Part shown: piece by piece, positions 1 through 11,981 of the stretch
Numbering within the stretch: the first letter of the stretch is position 1
How the letters are laid out: each line of letters begins with the position of its first letter
Program-made: the position numbers and the translations under genes
Assembly (NCBI GenBank): GCA_947501105.1
Contig: CANMUP010000008.1
Location: 1-64,000 of the forward strand
Length of the DNA stretch: 64,000 bases
Origin: an uncultured Flaviramulus sp.
GTDB lineage: Bacteria; Bacteroidota; Bacteroidia; Flavobacteriales; Flavobacteriaceae
Reading direction: 5' to 3'
The notes under the pieces: model-generated
Told to the model about the DNA's origin: nothing
Database searches by the model: none
The model's input: only the letters and a program-made list of their open reading frames with translations

Positions 1-513
1 ATTAATCCGGCTACCGTATGGTACTTAGGAGTGGATGCTGATGGTGACGGATACTTTGGTTCGCAATTAACCGCAACACAGTGTACGAACCCTGGTGGAT
101 ATTCTACCGTGGCTCCGACTGTTGATGATTGTGATGATACACCGGTTACTGGAGCGTCTATTAATCCAGGAGTTACTGAAATCTTAGGTAACGGTATTGA
201 CGATGATTGTAATCCTGCAACATCAGATAGTGCCTTAGATATAGATGATTTTAATCTTGACAATGTTCTTATAACACCTAACCCTTTTAATAGTAATCTT
301 AATATTAAATTACCACATAGTTATAATAACAGCGAATTTAAAATCACAATATTTGATTTAAATGGAAGACTTGTATTTAGTAAGCAATACTCTAGTATTA
401 ATGGAAGAATAAATGTTTCTAACTTAAGCAGGCTAGAACAAGCTCCTTATCTATTAAAGATTATTAATAATGAAACTGGAAGAAGTATTGTTAAGAGGTT
501 AATTAAATATTAA
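1..513 (+). CDS. C-terminal part of a T9SS-exported protein with MopE-type Asp-rich motif (5' truncated)
   Basis: The reading frame is open from the first base of the window, so this is the 3' end of a larger gene; the first in-frame alternative start (GTG at 31) is not convincing. The visible part holds Asp-rich segments, DADGDGYF and then DCDD followed by NPG, E and DDDC, which match the putative metal-binding motif repeats seen in MopE-like surface proteins. The last ~80 residues (from NVLITPNPFNSNLNI to the terminal RLIKY) form a T9SS type A sorting tail, which directs secretion through the type IX system and attachment to the outer membrane. Domains upstream cannot be seen, so the overall function is unknown. 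A strong hairpin terminator follows. Confidence 0.8.
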   Translation: MNPATVWYLGVDADGDGYFGSQLTATQCTNPGGYSTVAPTVDDCDDTPVTGASINPGVTEILGNGIDDDCNPATSDSALDIDDFNLDNVLITPNPFNSNLNIKLPHSYNNSEFKITIFDLNGRLVFSKQYSSINGRINVSNLSRLEQAPYLLKIINNETGRSIVKRLIKY

Positions 514-540
514 TCTAGCAAACAAACTTAACATAGCTAT

Positions 541-575
541 AAAAAGGTTGATTTTAAAAAATCAACCTTTTTTGT
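541..575 (+). terminator. Intrinsic terminator after the first T9SS gene
   Basis: AAAAGGTTGATTTT pairs with AAAATCAACCTTTT across a very short loop and is followed by T residues. It lies 28 bases after the stop codon at 513. Confidence 0.8.
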
Positions 576-755
576 TATATACCATTTTTAAAGAATAAAT
601 TTTTAGATAAAAATCATATAAATAATATTTATACTACACACATATTCATAATTGCCTACAAATTTAAGTATATATATAAATGTGTAAAGAACAATCATTA
701 TATATAAATACTTGATAAACAATGTTTTATAAAATACACAATGCATTTCATCGAT

Positions 756-763
756 TAATTTTG
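756..763 (+). promoter_or_regulatory. Candidate -7 promoter box (TAATTTTG)
   Basis: TAATTTTG matches the Bacteroidota -7 consensus TAnnTTTG and lies about 70 bases before the start codon at 834. I see no clear -33 TTG/TTTG at the usual spacing, so only half of the promoter is supported. Confidence 0.3.
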
Positions 764-785
764 CATTTCATGGAGTTATAATGTA

Positions 786-817
786 AGTTTGGGCTTTAAA
801 ATAATTAGTCCCAAGCT
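786..817 (+). promoter_or_regulatory. Leader hairpin upstream of the 2013-aa T9SS gene
   Basis: AGTTTGGG (786-793) can pair with CCCAAGCT (810-817), one pair being a G-U wobble, leaving a 16-base loop. The hairpin ends 16 bases before the ATG at 834. The sequence around its 3' arm (TTAGTCCCAAGCTAAA) recurs, slightly changed, before the paralogous gene at 7082 (TTAGCCCCAAACTAAA), but the 5' arm does not. Function unknown; it could be a shared leader retained after gene duplication. Confidence 0.35.
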
Positions 818-833
818 AAAAACTTAACCTCTT

Positions 834-3800
834 ATGAAAAAAATTACTTTTCTAATAAGATTTAGTATACTTATAGTAGGTATATTACTCTCAACAAATG
901 CGTATTCGCAAACGACAATTTATTCTGAAAGTTTTACTTCAGGAGCTGGAAGTTGGACATTAACTTCAACTGGATTAGGAACTGGTGCTTGGATCAATGG
1001 TTCAATTGCTGAACATTCTGGTGGTGCAACAGGAAATTATATGTATTCTCAACAATATGGTGGATCAACTAGATATAATAATAACACTTTAATTGTAGCA
1101 ACAAGCCCAGTAATAGATTTAACTGGATACAATACAATTACATTAGATTTAGATATCTGGATAGAATCGGAAGATACTTATGATGGAATGAAGATAGAAT
1201 ACTCATTAAACAATGGAGTTTCATGGAGTGATTTGGCTGGTAGTCCAGCATGGTATGATGGTAGTGTTAATGGCCTTTGGAATGGGTGGTATAGTGATAC
1301 AGGATGGGTAGCGCAGTCAACAAGTTTAAGTACAGAGAATGGAAGTTTTGACGGAAATGCTCAAACTGTGTTTAGAGTTACCTTTTATTCTGATGGTAGT
1401 ACAAATCGTGATGGTGTAGCCTTTGATGAATTTTTGGTTCAAGGTGTACTTGCTCTTCCAACTCCAGAAATAAATATTCAAGGTGCTGGAAGTAATATTG
1501 CACATGATGCACCATTAACAGACACACCATCTGTAACTAATGACACAGACTTTGGAAACGTTGATGTTACAGTTGGTACTAATCCTAATATATTTACTAT
1601 TCAAAATACAGGTACTGGAGCACTTAATTTAACAGGTGGTCCTTTAGTAGTAATTGGTGGTACACATTCAGGAGACTTCACAGTAACTGCAAATCCATCT
1701 TCTCCAATTGCGGCTTCAGGAAATACAACTTTTACTATAACATTTAATCCGAGTGCTACAGGATTACGCACAGCTACAGTTAGTATAGCAAATGATGATT
1801 CTGATGAAAACCCATATACTTTTAATATTCAAGGTACTGGTACAACAACAGCTCAAGAAATAGATGTTACAGGCTTAGGTAATAGTATTACAAGTGGAGA
1901 CATTACCCCTACAAGTACAGATAATACAGATTTTGGCAGTGTCGTAACTGCTTCTGGTACTGCTGCAAATACTTTTATAATTGAAAACTTAGGAACCGTA
2001 AACAGTTTAAATCTTACTGGAGGTTCACCTTATGTAGCCATATCTGGCACACATGCTGCAGATTTTGCAGTAACAACAATACCTAGCACACCTATAACAG
2101 CTAGTAGTAACACATCCTATGTTATAACTTTCGACCCTAGTGTTGATGGTTTAAGAACTGCTACAGTTACTATTGCTAATAATGATGCTGATGAAGGATC
2201 TTATACGTTTAGCATACAGGGTACAGGAATAACACCGCCTCCTTGTGGATCAACAGTTTTACATACAGCAGACTTTGAAAGTGGTTTAGATGGTTGGACA
2301 GATGGTGGTACTGATGCTGCAAGAGTAAACAATACTGCTAGATCTTATTCTAATGATTACAGTTTAGAAATTAGAAGTCTTGATGCTTCTGGGAATAATT
2401 CATCTGTATTATCGCCATTATTTGATATAGATAATTATGATAAAGTTGATATAAAATTTTTCTTTACAGCATTTAATGTTGAAGATAATGAAGAATTTTT
2501 TATTGAGTATAGTAACGATAGTGGAAGTTCGTGGACTCTTGTAGACACATATCATTGTGGTGATACATCGTCAGCTGGTAAATCAGGAGATTTTTTATAT
2601 GGAGATACCATAATTTTTTACAGTAAAACATCTACATTATTAGATGCAGATTTCTCCTTTTCTTCAGGGACAACATCGCAGTTTAGAGTTCGAAGTAGTG
2701 CAAGTGATACAACAGATTTAATTTACATTGATAATGTTACTATTACTGGAACCGTATTTTGTACTCCAACAGTAGGTCCAGGAGGTATTTCTTCAAATTT
2801 AGATTTATGGTTAAAAGCAGATCAATTAGACGGAGCAACTATTGGTACTGATGGAGCTGGTGTTAATCAATGGTTTGATAAAGGAAAAGGTAATCATGCC
2901 GAAACTACTATAACAGCCCAAGCTCCTACATATAGAAATAACACAACAGATAATTTTAACTTCAATCCAGTTATTGAATTTGATAACGATAATAGTACGG
3001 CTCCTGGGGATATGACCTATTTATTAGCCGACCGTGACGTATTAAAAGGAACTGGAGGATTTAATAGTAACGATTTATTTGTTGTTATAATACCAGATAT
3101 CACAGTAACTACTAGTATGATACCAATGGATACTTTTACAGGTGACGACTCCGATGCAGCTACTACATCTTTTACAGAAGACGTAACTGGATTTGGATAC
3201 GGAGGTTACACTGCACGTTTAGCTGGTGAATATTTAGCTTATTGCATTGGTGGTACTACAGGGACAGGAGGTCCTGGTTACGGTTCGGCCGATACAAGCG
3301 CTGGTACTAATCTAAATAAAATAGGAATTTTAAATTTTAGACATAACGCAACCAATACTGCAGAGGAAATACATTTAAATTCTACTAGAATTGATGATTT
3401 AGAAAATGATGCTGCAGATTTCTCTTCTATTAATAATAAAAGATATTTCATTGGAAGAAGTCAATATTGGGGAGGAAGTTTTAATGGTCGTATAGCTGAA
3501 ATCATTACTTACTCTGCAACCAATAATGATGCAAATGATACAGATGCTCGTAATAGAATTCAATCTTATTTAGGAATTAAATATGGTATTACACTAGATC
3601 CAGATTCAAATGGGACTCAAAAAGATTATGTAAATTCAGATGGTACCGTTATTTGGGACCAATCTGCCAATGTAGGGTATAATCATGATATAGCTGGTAT
3701 TGGTCGAGATGATGTTTCAGAATTAAACCAAAAACAATCCAGTAGTATAAATGATGCTACAGATGGAAGCGGGCCTATAGAAGGTATTTTAACTATTGGC

Positions 3801-6800
3801 TTAAGTGATATTTATACTACCAATAGTGATAATGTTTCAAGCAACCCAACAACATTTAATAATAAAGAGTTTTTAGTTTGGGGTAATAATGGCGTAGACT
3901 TAAATTTAGCTGCATCTGTAATAAATGTAGATATGAGTGCTGGAATTGGTGGATTATCAACTCCAGTAAGTTTTACAGGTATGCAACGCATATGGAAAGT
4001 GGTAGAAACTGGAGGAGACATTCCTTCTTGTAAAGTTAGTATACCTCAGAATGCCGTAAGAAATATTTCTCCTCCTGGAAGTTTTTTAATGTTTATTTCT
4101 GATACACCTGTTTTTGACCCAACTGCAGATTATAGAGTAATGACACCAGATGGTAGCGGAAACTTAGAAACAGATTACAATTTTAATGCTACTAAATATA
4201 TCACTTTTGGCTACGCGCCTCAAGTAATAGTTGAACGCTCAGTTTATTTTGATGGTTTAGTTGATTATATAGATGTTGAAGATCATTTAGATTTAAACAC
4301 TACTGAATTTACCATTTCTGCATGGATTAAAAGAGATACAGGAACAACAAATGCTTCTATTTTATCAAAAAGAGATGCCGCATTTACTGAAGGTTACGAT
4401 TTAAGAATAAACGGAACTGGAAGACTTGTATTTACTTATAATGGTGGCGCAGTAACTTTAACAACAGCAGTTGCTATACCTGAAAACGAATGGCATCAAG
4501 TAGCAGTAATCTTTGATAGTGGAACGGCAACCTTATACATTGATGGTGTTCCAGATCCAAGTACAACGGCATCATCTTTAGCAGCTCCAGTAGCAACATC
4601 GCGAAAATTCTTAATTGCTGCGGCTGATGGTTATGATCCAAATACAACAGATTATTTTGCTGGAAACATTGATGAAGTGAGAGTATGGGATATTGCACTT
4701 TCTGTAGATCAATTACGCTATATAATGAATCAAGAAATTATAGATGCTTCAATAGTACCTACTCCAACTTTAATTCAAGGAGATATAATCCCTACAACAA
4801 TTACTAATAATGAAATAAGTGCAATTCCTTGGTCTGATTTAGCTGGATATTATCCTATGTCTGTGTACACCTACACAAATACAAATGATATGTCTGGGAA
4901 TGATCATCAAGGTGCTTTAAGAAATTTAGATACTGTAGATAACCAAACGGCACCATTTCCTTATGAATCGCAAGCTGTTGGTTCATGGGATGCAGATGCG
5001 ACTTGGTTAAACAATACAGTACAAACTTTACCTAATGCTTTTTCTATTATAGATGGTACAACACCTATTGATTGGAATATTGTTGAAATCAATAATAATG
5101 TTTATTTAGGCGCATCACCAACTGGTGTTAGATCTAGAGATTGTTCTGTACAAGGTTTAATAATAAACAGTGGCGATTTACAAGTTAATGGAGATACTGC
5201 ATCAAATGATGGTATCGGTTTAACAGTAACCCATTATTTAAAGCTTGATGGCACTATAGATTTAGAAGGCGAATCGCAGCTTATACAAACAGATGGTAGT
5301 GATTTAGATGCCACCAGTTCTGGAACCCTAGAAAGAGATCAACAAGGAAACTCAAACACCTATTTGTACAATTATTGGTGTTCGCCAGTTGGTGTTAGCA
5401 ATGCTACAACAAACAACAATAGTTATACCTTACCAGATGTATTTACCAATGTAGCCTTTTTAACCTCAGGTCTTAACGGGACAACAGCTCCTGCAAATGC
5501 AGATTATTGGATTTGGAAATATGCTAATTTAACAGGAGACCAATACTCACTATGGCAACATGTTAGAAGTACAGGATCTTTAAATACTGGTGAAGGTTTT
5601 ACTATGAAAGGACCTGGTACTGTAACACCAGATCAAAACTATATATTACAAGGAAAACCAAATAATGGAGATTTTACATTAACATTAGGTGCTGGAAATG
5701 AATATTTAGTTGGAAATCCATATCCATCTGCTATGGATGCCGACGAGTTTATTAGAGATAACATAAGTGCTACAGATGGTGGCAAAGCGGGTAACCTAAC
5801 AAACGTTATTAATGGTGCTTTATATTTCTGGGATCATTTTGCAAATAATACACATGAATTAGCTTTATACGAAGGTGGTTACGCTATTTATACATTAATG
5901 GGAGGTTCTGTTGCTATTTCTAATGACGTTAGGATTAATACTTCTGGACAAGTGGGAACCATGACACCTCAACAATACATTCCTGTTGGTCAAGGCTTCT
6001 TTGTATCATCAATAGCTGATGCTTCTTTAGTTGGCGATCCTAACGATCCTGGTATTACTCTAGCGGTAGTAGGAGGTAATGTTCAGTTTAAAAATAGCCA
6101 GCGTGCTTTTAGAAAAGAAAGTGTTTCCGAATCATTATTCCTTAAAAATGGATCTAAAACTAAATCTAGTGCTAAGACTCAAAATATTGATACAAGGCAA
6201 AAAATTAGATTAATGTACGATTCACCAGAGGGATACCATCGTCAATTACTTGTTGGTGTTGATTCTAACGCTTCAAATAATTTTGACTTAGGTTATGATG
6301 CCCTTCTAGCCGAAAGCAATAAAGAAGATATGTACTGGCAATTTAATAGTGCTAAACTTATTATTCAAGCCGTTAATAATTTTAATGATGATCAAATACT
6401 TCCTTTAGGTATTAAAACCAATAAGGAAGGATTAGCGACCATAAAAATTGATGCTTTAGAAAACATAGACTCAAACACTAACATTTATGTTCATGATAAG
6501 GAATTAGATCTTTACCATGACTTAAAAGGTGGCAATTACGAAGTTTATTTAGCAGTTGGCGAGTATTCAAATCGTTTTGCAATTACGTTCTCTGATCCAT
6601 CAAAGAGTTCTTTAGGAACAGATGATTTTGAAAATGCGAACCTTGAAGTTTATTTTTCAAACGAAAAAGAAAGCTTTATTGTACATAACCCAGATTTAAA
6701 ATATATAGAATCTGTAAGCATATATAATATTTTAGGGCAATCTATTTATGAATTCAATAGCAAGTCTCACGAAAATTATATTGAGCATAAAACAAAAAGT

Positions 6801-6875
6801 ATTACAGCTGGAGTTTATATTGTAAAAATGAAAACAAACGATGCCATACTTTCAAAAAAGATATTAATAAAATAG
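834..6875 (+). CDS. Large multidomain T9SS-secreted surface protein, adhesin-like (2013 aa)
   Basis: The start is fixed by a signal peptide of about 26 residues ending NAYSQ. After it come a MAM-like/jelly-roll region (about 27-205), two consecutive choice-of-anchor-D type Ig-like repeats (about 210-335 and 340-465, each ending FxIQGTG), a second MAM-like region (about 470-645), a region of the type I recall as DUF8202 (about 650-975, beginning [14 protein letters not shown]), and a LamG/concanavalin-like domain (about 1135-1300, starting [18 protein letters not shown]). A long C-terminal module shared with the next gene follows. The last ~75 residues (from [10 protein letters not shown]) are a T9SS type A sorting tail. 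No catalytic motif is visible; the composition (Asn, Thr, Gly, Asp) and architecture suggest an adhesin or matrix protein on the cell surface. It is flanked by its own promoter candidate and terminator, so it is probably monocistronic. Confidence 0.85.
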   Translation: MKKITFLIRFSILIVGILLSTNAYSQTTIYSESFTSGAGSWTLTSTGLGTGAWINGSIAEHSGGATGNYMYSQQYGGSTRYNNNTLIVATSPVIDLTGYNTITLDLDIWIESEDTYDGMKIEYSLNNGVSWSDLAGSPAWYDGSVNGLWNGWYSDTGWVAQSTSLSTENGSFDGNAQTVFRVTFYSDGSTNRDGVAFDEFLVQGVLALPTPEINIQGAGSNIAHDAPLTDTPSVTNDTDFGNVDVTVGTNPNIFTIQNTGTGALNLTGGPLVVIGGTHSGDFTVTANPSSPIAASGNTTFTITFNPSATGLRTATVSIANDDSDENPYTFNIQGTGTTTAQEIDVTGLGNSITSGDITPTSTDNTDFGSVVTASGTAANTFIIENLGTVNSLNLTGGSPYVAISGTHAADFAVTTIPSTPITASSNTSYVITFDPSVDGLRTATVTIANNDADEGSYTFSIQGTGITPPPCGSTVLHTADFESGLDGWTDGGTDAARVNNTARSYSNDYSLEIRSLDASGNNSSVLSPLFDIDNYDKVDIKFFFTAFNVEDNEEFFIEYSNDSGSSWTLVDTYHCGDTSSAGKSGDFLYGDTIIFYSKTSTLLDADFSFSSGTTSQFRVRSSASDTTDLIYIDNVTITGTVFCTPTVGPGGISSNLDLWLKADQLDGATIGTDGAGVNQWFDKGKGNHAETTITAQAPTYRNNTTDNFNFNPVIEFDNDNSTAPGDMTYLLADRDVLKGTGGFNSNDLFVVIIPDITVTTSMIPMDTFTGDDSDAATTSFTEDVTGFGYGGYTARLAGEYLAYCIGGTTGTGGPGYGSADTSAGTNLNKIGILNFRHNATNTAEEIHLNSTRIDDLENDAADFSSINNKRYFIGRSQYWGGSFNGRIAEIITYSATNNDANDTDARNRIQSYLGIKYGITLDPDSNGTQKDYVNSDGTVIWDQSANVGYNHDIAGIGRDDVSELNQKQSSSINDATDGSGPIEGILTIGLSDIYTTNSDNVSSNPTTFNNKEFLVWGNNGVDLNLAASVINVDMSAGIGGLSTPVSFTGMQRIWKVVETGGDIPSCKVSIPQNAVRNISPPGSFLMFISDTPVFDPTADYRVMTPDGSGNLETDYNFNATKYITFGYAPQVIVERSVYFDGLVDYIDVEDHLDLNTTEFTISAWIKRDTGTTNASILSKRDAAFTEGYDLRINGTGRLVFTYNGGAVTLTTAVAIPENEWHQVAVIFDSGTATLYIDGVPDPSTTASSLAAPVATSRKFLIAAADGYDPNTTDYFAGNIDEVRVWDIALSVDQLRYIMNQEIIDASIVPTPTLIQGDIIPTTITNNEISAIPWSDLAGYYPMSVYTYTNTNDMSGNDHQGALRNLDTVDNQTAPFPYESQAVGSWDADATWLNNTVQTLPNAFSIIDGTTPIDWNIVEINNNVYLGASPTGVRSRDCSVQGLIINSGDLQVNGDTASNDGIGLTVTHYLKLDGTIDLEGESQLIQTDGSDLDATSSGTLERDQQGNSNTYLYNYWCSPVGVSNATTNNNSYTLPDVFTNVAFLTSGLNGTTAPANADYWIWKYANLTGDQYSLWQHVRSTGSLNTGEGFTMKGPGTVTPDQNYILQGKPNNGDFTLTLGAGNEYLVGNPYPSAMDADEFIRDNISATDGGKAGNLTNVINGALYFWDHFANNTHELALYEGGYAIYTLMGGSVAISNDVRINTSGQVGTMTPQQYIPVGQGFFVSSIADASLVGDPNDPGITLAVVGGNVQFKNSQRAFRKESVSESLFLKNGSKTKSSAKTQNIDTRQKIRLMYDSPEGYHRQLLVGVDSNASNNFDLGYDALLAESNKEDMYWQFNSAKLIIQAVNNFNDDQILPLGIKTNKEGLATIKIDALENIDSNTNIYVHDKELDLYHDLKGGNYEVYLAVGEYSNRFAITFSDPSKSSLGTDDFENANLEVYFSNEKESFIVHNPDLKYIESVSIYNILGQSIYEFNSKSHENYIEHKTKSITAGVYIVKMKTNDAILSKKILIK

Positions 6876-6923
6876 TTGAAGTGTAGACCCCAAATCTATT
6901 TTTTACTTAACTATGCTTTGTTT

Positions 6924-6957
6924 GAGTCCTAAATTAATTTTTAGGACTCTTTTTTTA
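6924..6957 (+). terminator. Intrinsic terminator after the 2013-aa T9SS gene
   Basis: GAGTCCTAAA (6924-6933) pairs perfectly with TTTAGGACTC (6940-6949) and is followed by a run of eight T. The same stem sequence recurs after the paralogous gene at 10414-10436. Confidence 0.85.
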
Positions 6958-7019
6958 TACAAAAAATCCATTTAAACGATATTTTTTGCCTTTTATCGAT
7001 GTTTTTTAAAATATTTTGT

Positions 7020-7027
7020 TATATTTG
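7020..7027 (+). promoter_or_regulatory. Candidate -7 promoter box (TATATTTG)
   Basis: TATATTTG fits TAnnTTTG and lies 54 bases before the start codon at 7082. No -33 element is visible at normal spacing. Confidence 0.3.
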
Positions 7028-7081
7028 TTTTTCAAGCTATTGATAGTTAAAGATTTAGCCCCAAACTAAATTAACCAACTT

Positions 7082-10000
7082 ATGAAAACAATTTTACGAA
7101 GCCTTAAAAAGGAAGTGTTCTTTATACTTCTTTTTATTTTATTTGGTAATATTTTACATGCACAACTGCATTCTCCTCCATCTTGTGGAGAAAATTTCAC
7201 TTTAGATTGGTCATCAACGCCAGTCGCTTCAAATGAATTTAATTGGTTGACCCAAGGCGTATTATCTAATGTATTCACAAATGTTGATAACTCTGGAATA
7301 GATTTCACAGTAACTTTTACTGGAGAAACTGGAACTTTTGGTACTTGGGATGGCCCGCAAACTCCTAAAGTAGGTTTTTCAGCTACACCATCTTATGAAA
7401 ATCTAGATCTAATAACTGATGGTTTTTCTTCAACAGGAATAACATGTACGATAACATTTAGTACACCAATCTATGCTTTATCTTTTGATTTATCACACGT
7501 AAACTCTAATGGAACAAATGGAGATATGTATACCATCACCGCAACTACAACTAGTGGAGGTACAATATATCCAACGTTCACTAGTTCAGCGAGCCCTTCT
7601 TATACTGCAAATAATGCTACAGGAGTTGTTGATGCTAACGCGTCCTCTACAAGTGGGACAGATGCCATTGTAGGTGTTAATTTTTTAGACGATGACTATA
7701 TAACTAGTGTTACTTTTTTATGGCAAAACTGCTCGACATGCTCACCAAACGTTATGCATGGATCTGGTCTAGGTAATTTTAGTTTTTGCATACCTCAAAC
7801 TCTAGATTTTGATGGCGTAAACGATTACATTGACAGAGCTGCTTTTTTAGGTGGAAAATCTGAAGCTACAATGATGGCATGGTTTAAACTTGATAATGGG
7901 TTTGATGGTGGAGAAATAATGGGGCAGCGGAACTTTAGACTTTATGTAGATTCTAATAAAAAATTAAAAGCATTTATAAAAACTAGTGCTGGTTCAAATA
8001 TTGATTCTCCAGACACAGATGCCCTTTCAGAAAATCTTTGGTATCACGTCGCTTTAAAATTTGATGGAAACACAGGTGTTATTGACCTTTACCTAAACGG
8101 AAATAATATATGGAATTACCCTAGTCCATGGATGGTTGGCACAACACTTAATAACGATGCAGCTTGGAATTCTGACCATGATTTTGAAATAGGAAGAAAT
8201 ACAGAGCTAGATAATAATTATTTTGAAGGTTCTATTTACGAAACTCGTGTTTACAATAAAGCCTTAACATTAAATCAATTACACAGACAAATAAATCAAG
8301 AAATTGAAAATAATTCAGGAAATATAAGAGGAACAGTAATTCCAAAGGATATTGAAGGTTTACAATGGAGTGATTTAGAATTGTACTATAAAATGGGTAT
8401 TATTGAAACTGGCTACACACCAGATGAATCAAACTCAAACGTAGATGGACACTTGAATAACATGAGAACTTACCAAGAAAGAACTGCTCCATTACCTTAT
8501 ACTACAACACTATCCTGCTCTGGAGATTGGTCTAATACAAACAATTGGATTCATGGTGACGTATGGGATATTTCAGGGGCTCATCCAGAATGTGCTATTG
8601 TACATATTCAAGGCAATATGGAAACTAGTATTAACCATTCTATGGTTGGATTAATTTTAGACAGCGGAAGTAAGTTAGAAGTAAATGGGGACTCTGGGTT
8701 ATTCAACACATGGTATTTAAAACTGAATGGAGATATTGATTTACAAGGTGAATCTCAACTTATTCAAAGCTCAGATAGTTCTATTGATGTTACAAGTGGA
8801 GGGACCTTAGAACGAGATCAACAAGGCACTAAAGACTTATATACTTATAATTATTGGTCCTCTCCTGTAGGTATTAGTAATACAACAAGTAACAATAACA
8901 GCTATACCATTCCAGATGTATTAAGTGATGGCTCAGTAGCAAATACACCGCTACCAATTACTTATGTCTCTGGGTATAATGGTAATCCTGGTTCTCCAGG
9001 AACTACACCAATTGGAATAGCTAGTACTTGGATTTGGAAGTATGCCAATAAATTAACCGATGATTATGCGTCGTGGCAACATGTAAAAAATACAGGAACT
9101 TTATTAGCAGGAGAAGGTTACACCATGAAAGGAGTTGATAATAGCGCAACATCGTTTACTGAAGAACAAAATTATGTATTTAACGGAAAACCACATAATG
9201 GTGACATAACATTAACATTATCGGCAGGAAACGATTATTTAGTTGGCAACCCGTATGCATCTGCCATAGATGGTAACGAGTTTATACTCGACAATATTAG
9301 CGACGGAGCTGGTAGAGCAGCAACTAATATTATTGATGGTACGCTTTACTTCTGGGATCACTTTGCTGGTGATACTCACGTTTTAAGAGAGTACCAAGGT
9401 GGTTATGCAACTTATACTTTAATAGGTGGTATTAGAGCCGTTTCAACTGATACAAGAATTAATGCCTCTGGACAAATAGGAACAAAAGTTCCACAACAAT
9501 ACATTCCAGTTAGTCAAGGATTCTTTGTAACAGCCGATGCCGGAGGAACAGTGACCTTTAAAAACAGTCAGCGAATATTTAAAACAGAAGCTTCTGATCC
9601 TTCTTTATTCTTAAAAGGTGAAAAAACAAAAGGGAAATCAAGTACGGCCAAAACCGATACTGACTATAGACAAAAAATTAGATTGATGTTAGATTCACCT
9701 AAAGGTTATCATCGTCAATTATTAGTTGGTATAGATACGAATGCAACTAACGGTATTGATAAAGGTTACGATGCCCCTTTAATTGAAGATAATGTAGAAG
9801 ACTTGTTTTGGATATTTAATAATAAAAACTTTGTTATTCAAGCCGTAAATAATTTTGACGCCAACCAAATATTTCCTTTGGGTGTAAAAATTAATGAAGA
9901 AGGTTTAGCCTCTATAAAAATTGATGAATTAGAAAATATAGATAGTAATAAAGCTATTTATTTACACGATAAAGAGTTGAATATATATCATGATTTAAAA

Positions 10001-10345
10001 GAAAGTAAATACGATGTACATTTAGCTGTTGGCGAATACTTAAGCCGTTTTGAGCTAACTTTCTCTAAAGCATCAGAATCATTAAGTACAGACGAGGCAA
10101 ATAAAAACCCAATTGAAGTATATTTTTCTAATGAAGAGATGAATGTGGTAATACACAACCCTAATGCTCAACTTATAGAATCTGTTGAAATGATTAACAT
10201 TTTAGGGCAGTCTTTATTCAAATTTGAAATAAAATCAAACGACGATTATTTAAAATATAAAGCTTCACAAATGAAAACTGGAGCTTACATATTAAAGATA
10301 GAAACAGAATATGGAAAACTTTCCAAAAAAGTATTAATAAATTGA
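7082..10345 (+). CDS. LamG-containing T9SS-secreted surface protein, paralogue of the preceding gene (1087 aa)
   Basis: The N-terminal signal peptide ends HAQ at about residue 29. A jelly-roll-like N-terminal region (about 30-235) is followed by a LamG/concanavalin-like domain (about 240-400, starting LDFDGVNDYIDRAAF). From there to the end it parallels the C-terminal ~870 residues of the preceding protein: both carry the LERDQQG motif, the [18 protein letters not shown] motif, the GNPY motif, the FKNSQR motif, the YHRQLLVG motif and a closing T9SS type A sorting tail (from IEVYFSNEEM). It lacks the anchor-D repeats and the DUF8202-like region of its neighbour. It is probably a cell-surface adhesin or carbohydrate-binding protein; the ligand is unknown. 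The leader and terminator also resemble those of the neighbour, which supports tandem duplication. Confidence 0.85.
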   Translation: MKTILRSLKKEVFFILLFILFGNILHAQLHSPPSCGENFTLDWSSTPVASNEFNWLTQGVLSNVFTNVDNSGIDFTVTFTGETGTFGTWDGPQTPKVGFSATPSYENLDLITDGFSSTGITCTITFSTPIYALSFDLSHVNSNGTNGDMYTITATTTSGGTIYPTFTSSASPSYTANNATGVVDANASSTSGTDAIVGVNFLDDDYITSVTFLWQNCSTCSPNVMHGSGLGNFSFCIPQTLDFDGVNDYIDRAAFLGGKSEATMMAWFKLDNGFDGGEIMGQRNFRLYVDSNKKLKAFIKTSAGSNIDSPDTDALSENLWYHVALKFDGNTGVIDLYLNGNNIWNYPSPWMVGTTLNNDAAWNSDHDFEIGRNTELDNNYFEGSIYETRVYNKALTLNQLHRQINQEIENNSGNIRGTVIPKDIEGLQWSDLELYYKMGIIETGYTPDESNSNVDGHLNNMRTYQERTAPLPYTTTLSCSGDWSNTNNWIHGDVWDISGAHPECAIVHIQGNMETSINHSMVGLILDSGSKLEVNGDSGLFNTWYLKLNGDIDLQGESQLIQSSDSSIDVTSGGTLERDQQGTKDLYTYNYWSSPVGISNTTSNNNSYTIPDVLSDGSVANTPLPITYVSGYNGNPGSPGTTPIGIASTWIWKYANKLTDDYASWQHVKNTGTLLAGEGYTMKGVDNSATSFTEEQNYVFNGKPHNGDITLTLSAGNDYLVGNPYASAIDGNEFILDNISDGAGRAATNIIDGTLYFWDHFAGDTHVLREYQGGYATYTLIGGIRAVSTDTRINASGQIGTKVPQQYIPVSQGFFVTADAGGTVTFKNSQRIFKTEASDPSLFLKGEKTKGKSSTAKTDTDYRQKIRLMLDSPKGYHRQLLVGIDTNATNGIDKGYDAPLIEDNVEDLFWIFNNKNFVIQAVNNFDANQIFPLGVKINEEGLASIKIDELENIDSNKAIYLHDKELNIYHDLKESKYDVHLAVGEYLSRFELTFSKASESLSTDEANKNPIEVYFSNEEMNVVIHNPNAQLIESVEMINILGQSLFKFEIKSNDDYLKYKASQMKTGAYILKIETEYGKLSKKVLIN

Positions 10346-10413
10346 GTTAGTCGATAAGTATAGTCTAGTATAAAAAACCAAATCAACCTATTACAAGATT
10401 GTACTTTATTAAA

Positions 10414-10442
10414 GAGTCCTATAATATTTAGGACTCTTTTTT
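10414..10442 (+). terminator. Terminator after the 1087-aa T9SS gene, converging on hisS
   Basis: GAGTCCTA (10414-10421) pairs with TAGGACTC (10429-10436) and is followed by TTTTTT. The stop codon of hisS on the other strand begins at 10441, so the element sits between convergent genes and may act in both directions. Confidence 0.7.
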
Positions 10443-11811
10443 ATTTTATATGATTAATTAATTCTTGAAGTGATAATTTAAATTGCTCACCAGAATCCAT
10501 ATTCTTTAATGTATAAGTATTAGATTTTATTTCCTCATCGCCTACCAAAACTACAAACGGTATCTCACGTTTATTTGCATGATTCATTTGCTTTTTCATT
10601 TTAGAAGCATCAGGATATAATTCGGCATTAACACCTTGCAAACGCAATTGTTTAATAGCTTTTAAACTAAATAAAGCCTCGTCATTACCAAAGTTAATAA
10701 ATAAAACTTCAATATTTTTGGTCACCGTTTCTGGAAATAAACCAAGCTCCTCTATAACCAAATAAATTCTATCTAAACCAAAACTAATACCAACTCCACT
10801 AACATCTTTCATCCCGAAAATACCAGTTAAATCATCATAACGACCACCACCACCAATAGAGCCCATTTGTACAGATTTTGGTGCACCTACTTCAAAAATG
10901 GCTCCTGTATAATAGTTTAGTCCACGGGCTAAGGTGACATCAAGCTGTAAAGTGGCTGTTTGCAAACCAAGTTCTTTTATGGCTTTATTTATAAACGCTA
11001 ATTCTTCAATGCCTTTTTGCCCTTCTTCGGAAGTATTAAGAATGCTTTTTAAACTTTCAATTTGAGATTCGAAAGAACCTGAAAGCGTAAACAAAGGTTG
11101 TAATTTAGTAATGCCTTCTCCAGAAATGCCTTTATTCAACATCTCTTCTTTTACCTTCTCCTCTCCTATTTTATCTAATTTATCAAGAGCAACAGTAAAA
11201 TCAATTAATTTATCACTAGCACCAATAACTTCGGCAATTCCAGAAAGTATTTTTCTATTGTTAATTTTAATTGTGACACCTTCTAATTTTAATGTTGAGA
11301 AAACAGCATCATAAAGCTGGATAAATTCAACTTCCTGCCAAAGACTTTTACTTCCAACTACATCGGCATCACATTGATAGAACTCTCTAAAACGACCTTT
11401 TTGCGGTCTATCTGCACGCCAAACAGGTTGAATTTGATAGCGTTTAAACGGGAATTCAATCTCGTTTTGGTGTTGTACAACATAACGTGCAAATGGTACG
11501 GTTAAGTCATAACGTAATGCTTTTTCAGAGATTGATGATGTAAGTTTGTTTGAATCTTTTTCTGAATAAGCTTGCTCATTAGCCTTTGATAAATAATCAC
11601 CAGAGTTTAAAATCTTAAAAATTAATCTATCTCCTTCTTCACCATATTTTCCCATTAAAGTATCTGAGTTTTCAAAACTTGGAGTTTCAATAGGTTGAAA
11701 TCCAAAAGTTTCAAAAGCGCCACGAATGGTATTAAAAATATAATTACGTTTTGCTACTTGTTCTGGATTAAAATCTCTCGTGCCTTTTGGAATACTTGGT
11801 TTTTGAGCCAT
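10441..11811 (-). CDS. hisS: Histidyl-tRNA synthetase (456 aa)
   Basis: This class II aminoacyl-tRNA synthetase charges tRNA-His with histidine in the cytosol. Visible motifs are the N-terminal PKGTRDF, motif 2 around [21 protein letters not shown], the histidine-specific [15 protein letters not shown], and the C-terminal anticodon-binding domain (about 360-456). I chose the ATG at 11811 ([14 protein letters not shown]) because the open frame extends ten codons further upstream (to 11841) with residues that do not match the family N-terminus. It lies downstream of the DUF6495 gene on the same strand with a 170-base gap. The length is slightly above the bacterial average of about 420-430, as is usual in this phylum. 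Confidence 0.95.
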   Translation of the reverse strand: MAQKPSIPKGTRDFNPEQVAKRNYIFNTIRGAFETFGFQPIETPSFENSDTLMGKYGEEGDRLIFKILNSGDYLSKANEQAYSEKDSNKLTSSISEKALRYDLTVPFARYVVQHQNEIEFPFKRYQIQPVWRADRPQKGRFREFYQCDADVVGSKSLWQEVEFIQLYDAVFSTLKLEGVTIKINNRKILSGIAEVIGASDKLIDFTVALDKLDKIGEEKVKEEMLNKGISGEGITKLQPLFTLSGSFESQIESLKSILNTSEEGQKGIEELAFINKAIKELGLQTATLQLDVTLARGLNYYTGAIFEVGAPKSVQMGSIGGGGRYDDLTGIFGMKDVSGVGISFGLDRIYLVIEELGLFPETVTKNIEVLFINFGNDEALFSLKAIKQLRLQGVNAELYPDASKMKKQMNHANKREIPFVVLVGDEEIKSNTYTLKNMDSGEQFKLSLQELINHIK

Positions 11812-11949
11812 ATCAACTACCTGCAAAAGCAGATATCTCATTTAATGATTACTAATTCTTTTAAATAGATTCCGCATCAAGTGCAGAATGACAAAACAAC
11901 GATTAAAACATTGCTTAAACAAAAATAATTAATGAAAACGTTATTACGA

Positions 11950-11968
11950 GCTTTTTTATAAAAAAAGC
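11950..11968 (-). terminator. Weak hairpin after the DUF6495 gene
   Basis: GCTTTTTTATAAAAAAAGC forms a nearly perfect AT-rich hairpin 13 bases beyond the stop of the gene at 11982. The bases after it are not T-rich, so it is at best a weak terminator. Confidence 0.3.
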
Positions 11969-11981
11969 ATAGCATCAACGT

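Larger units (their letters stand above)
514..833. other. Non-coding gap of 320 bases between two T9SS genes
   Basis: This gap holds the terminator of the upstream gene (541-573), then about 180 bases of very AT-rich sequence in which I see no gene. A Bacteroidota -7 box candidate (756-763) and a leader hairpin (786-817) lie just before the next start codon. No tRNA or small ORF could be supported. Confidence 0.6.

Noticed and set aside
3812-4698. Minus-strand ORFs of 69 and 74 codons inside the large adhesin gene
   Set aside because: They lie wholly within a well-supported gene, have repetitive low-complexity products and no promoter or leader features.
11812-11841. N-terminal extension of hisS
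   Set aside because: The added residues ([10 protein letters not shown]) do not match the family; the next ATG gives the standard [14 protein letters not shown] start.
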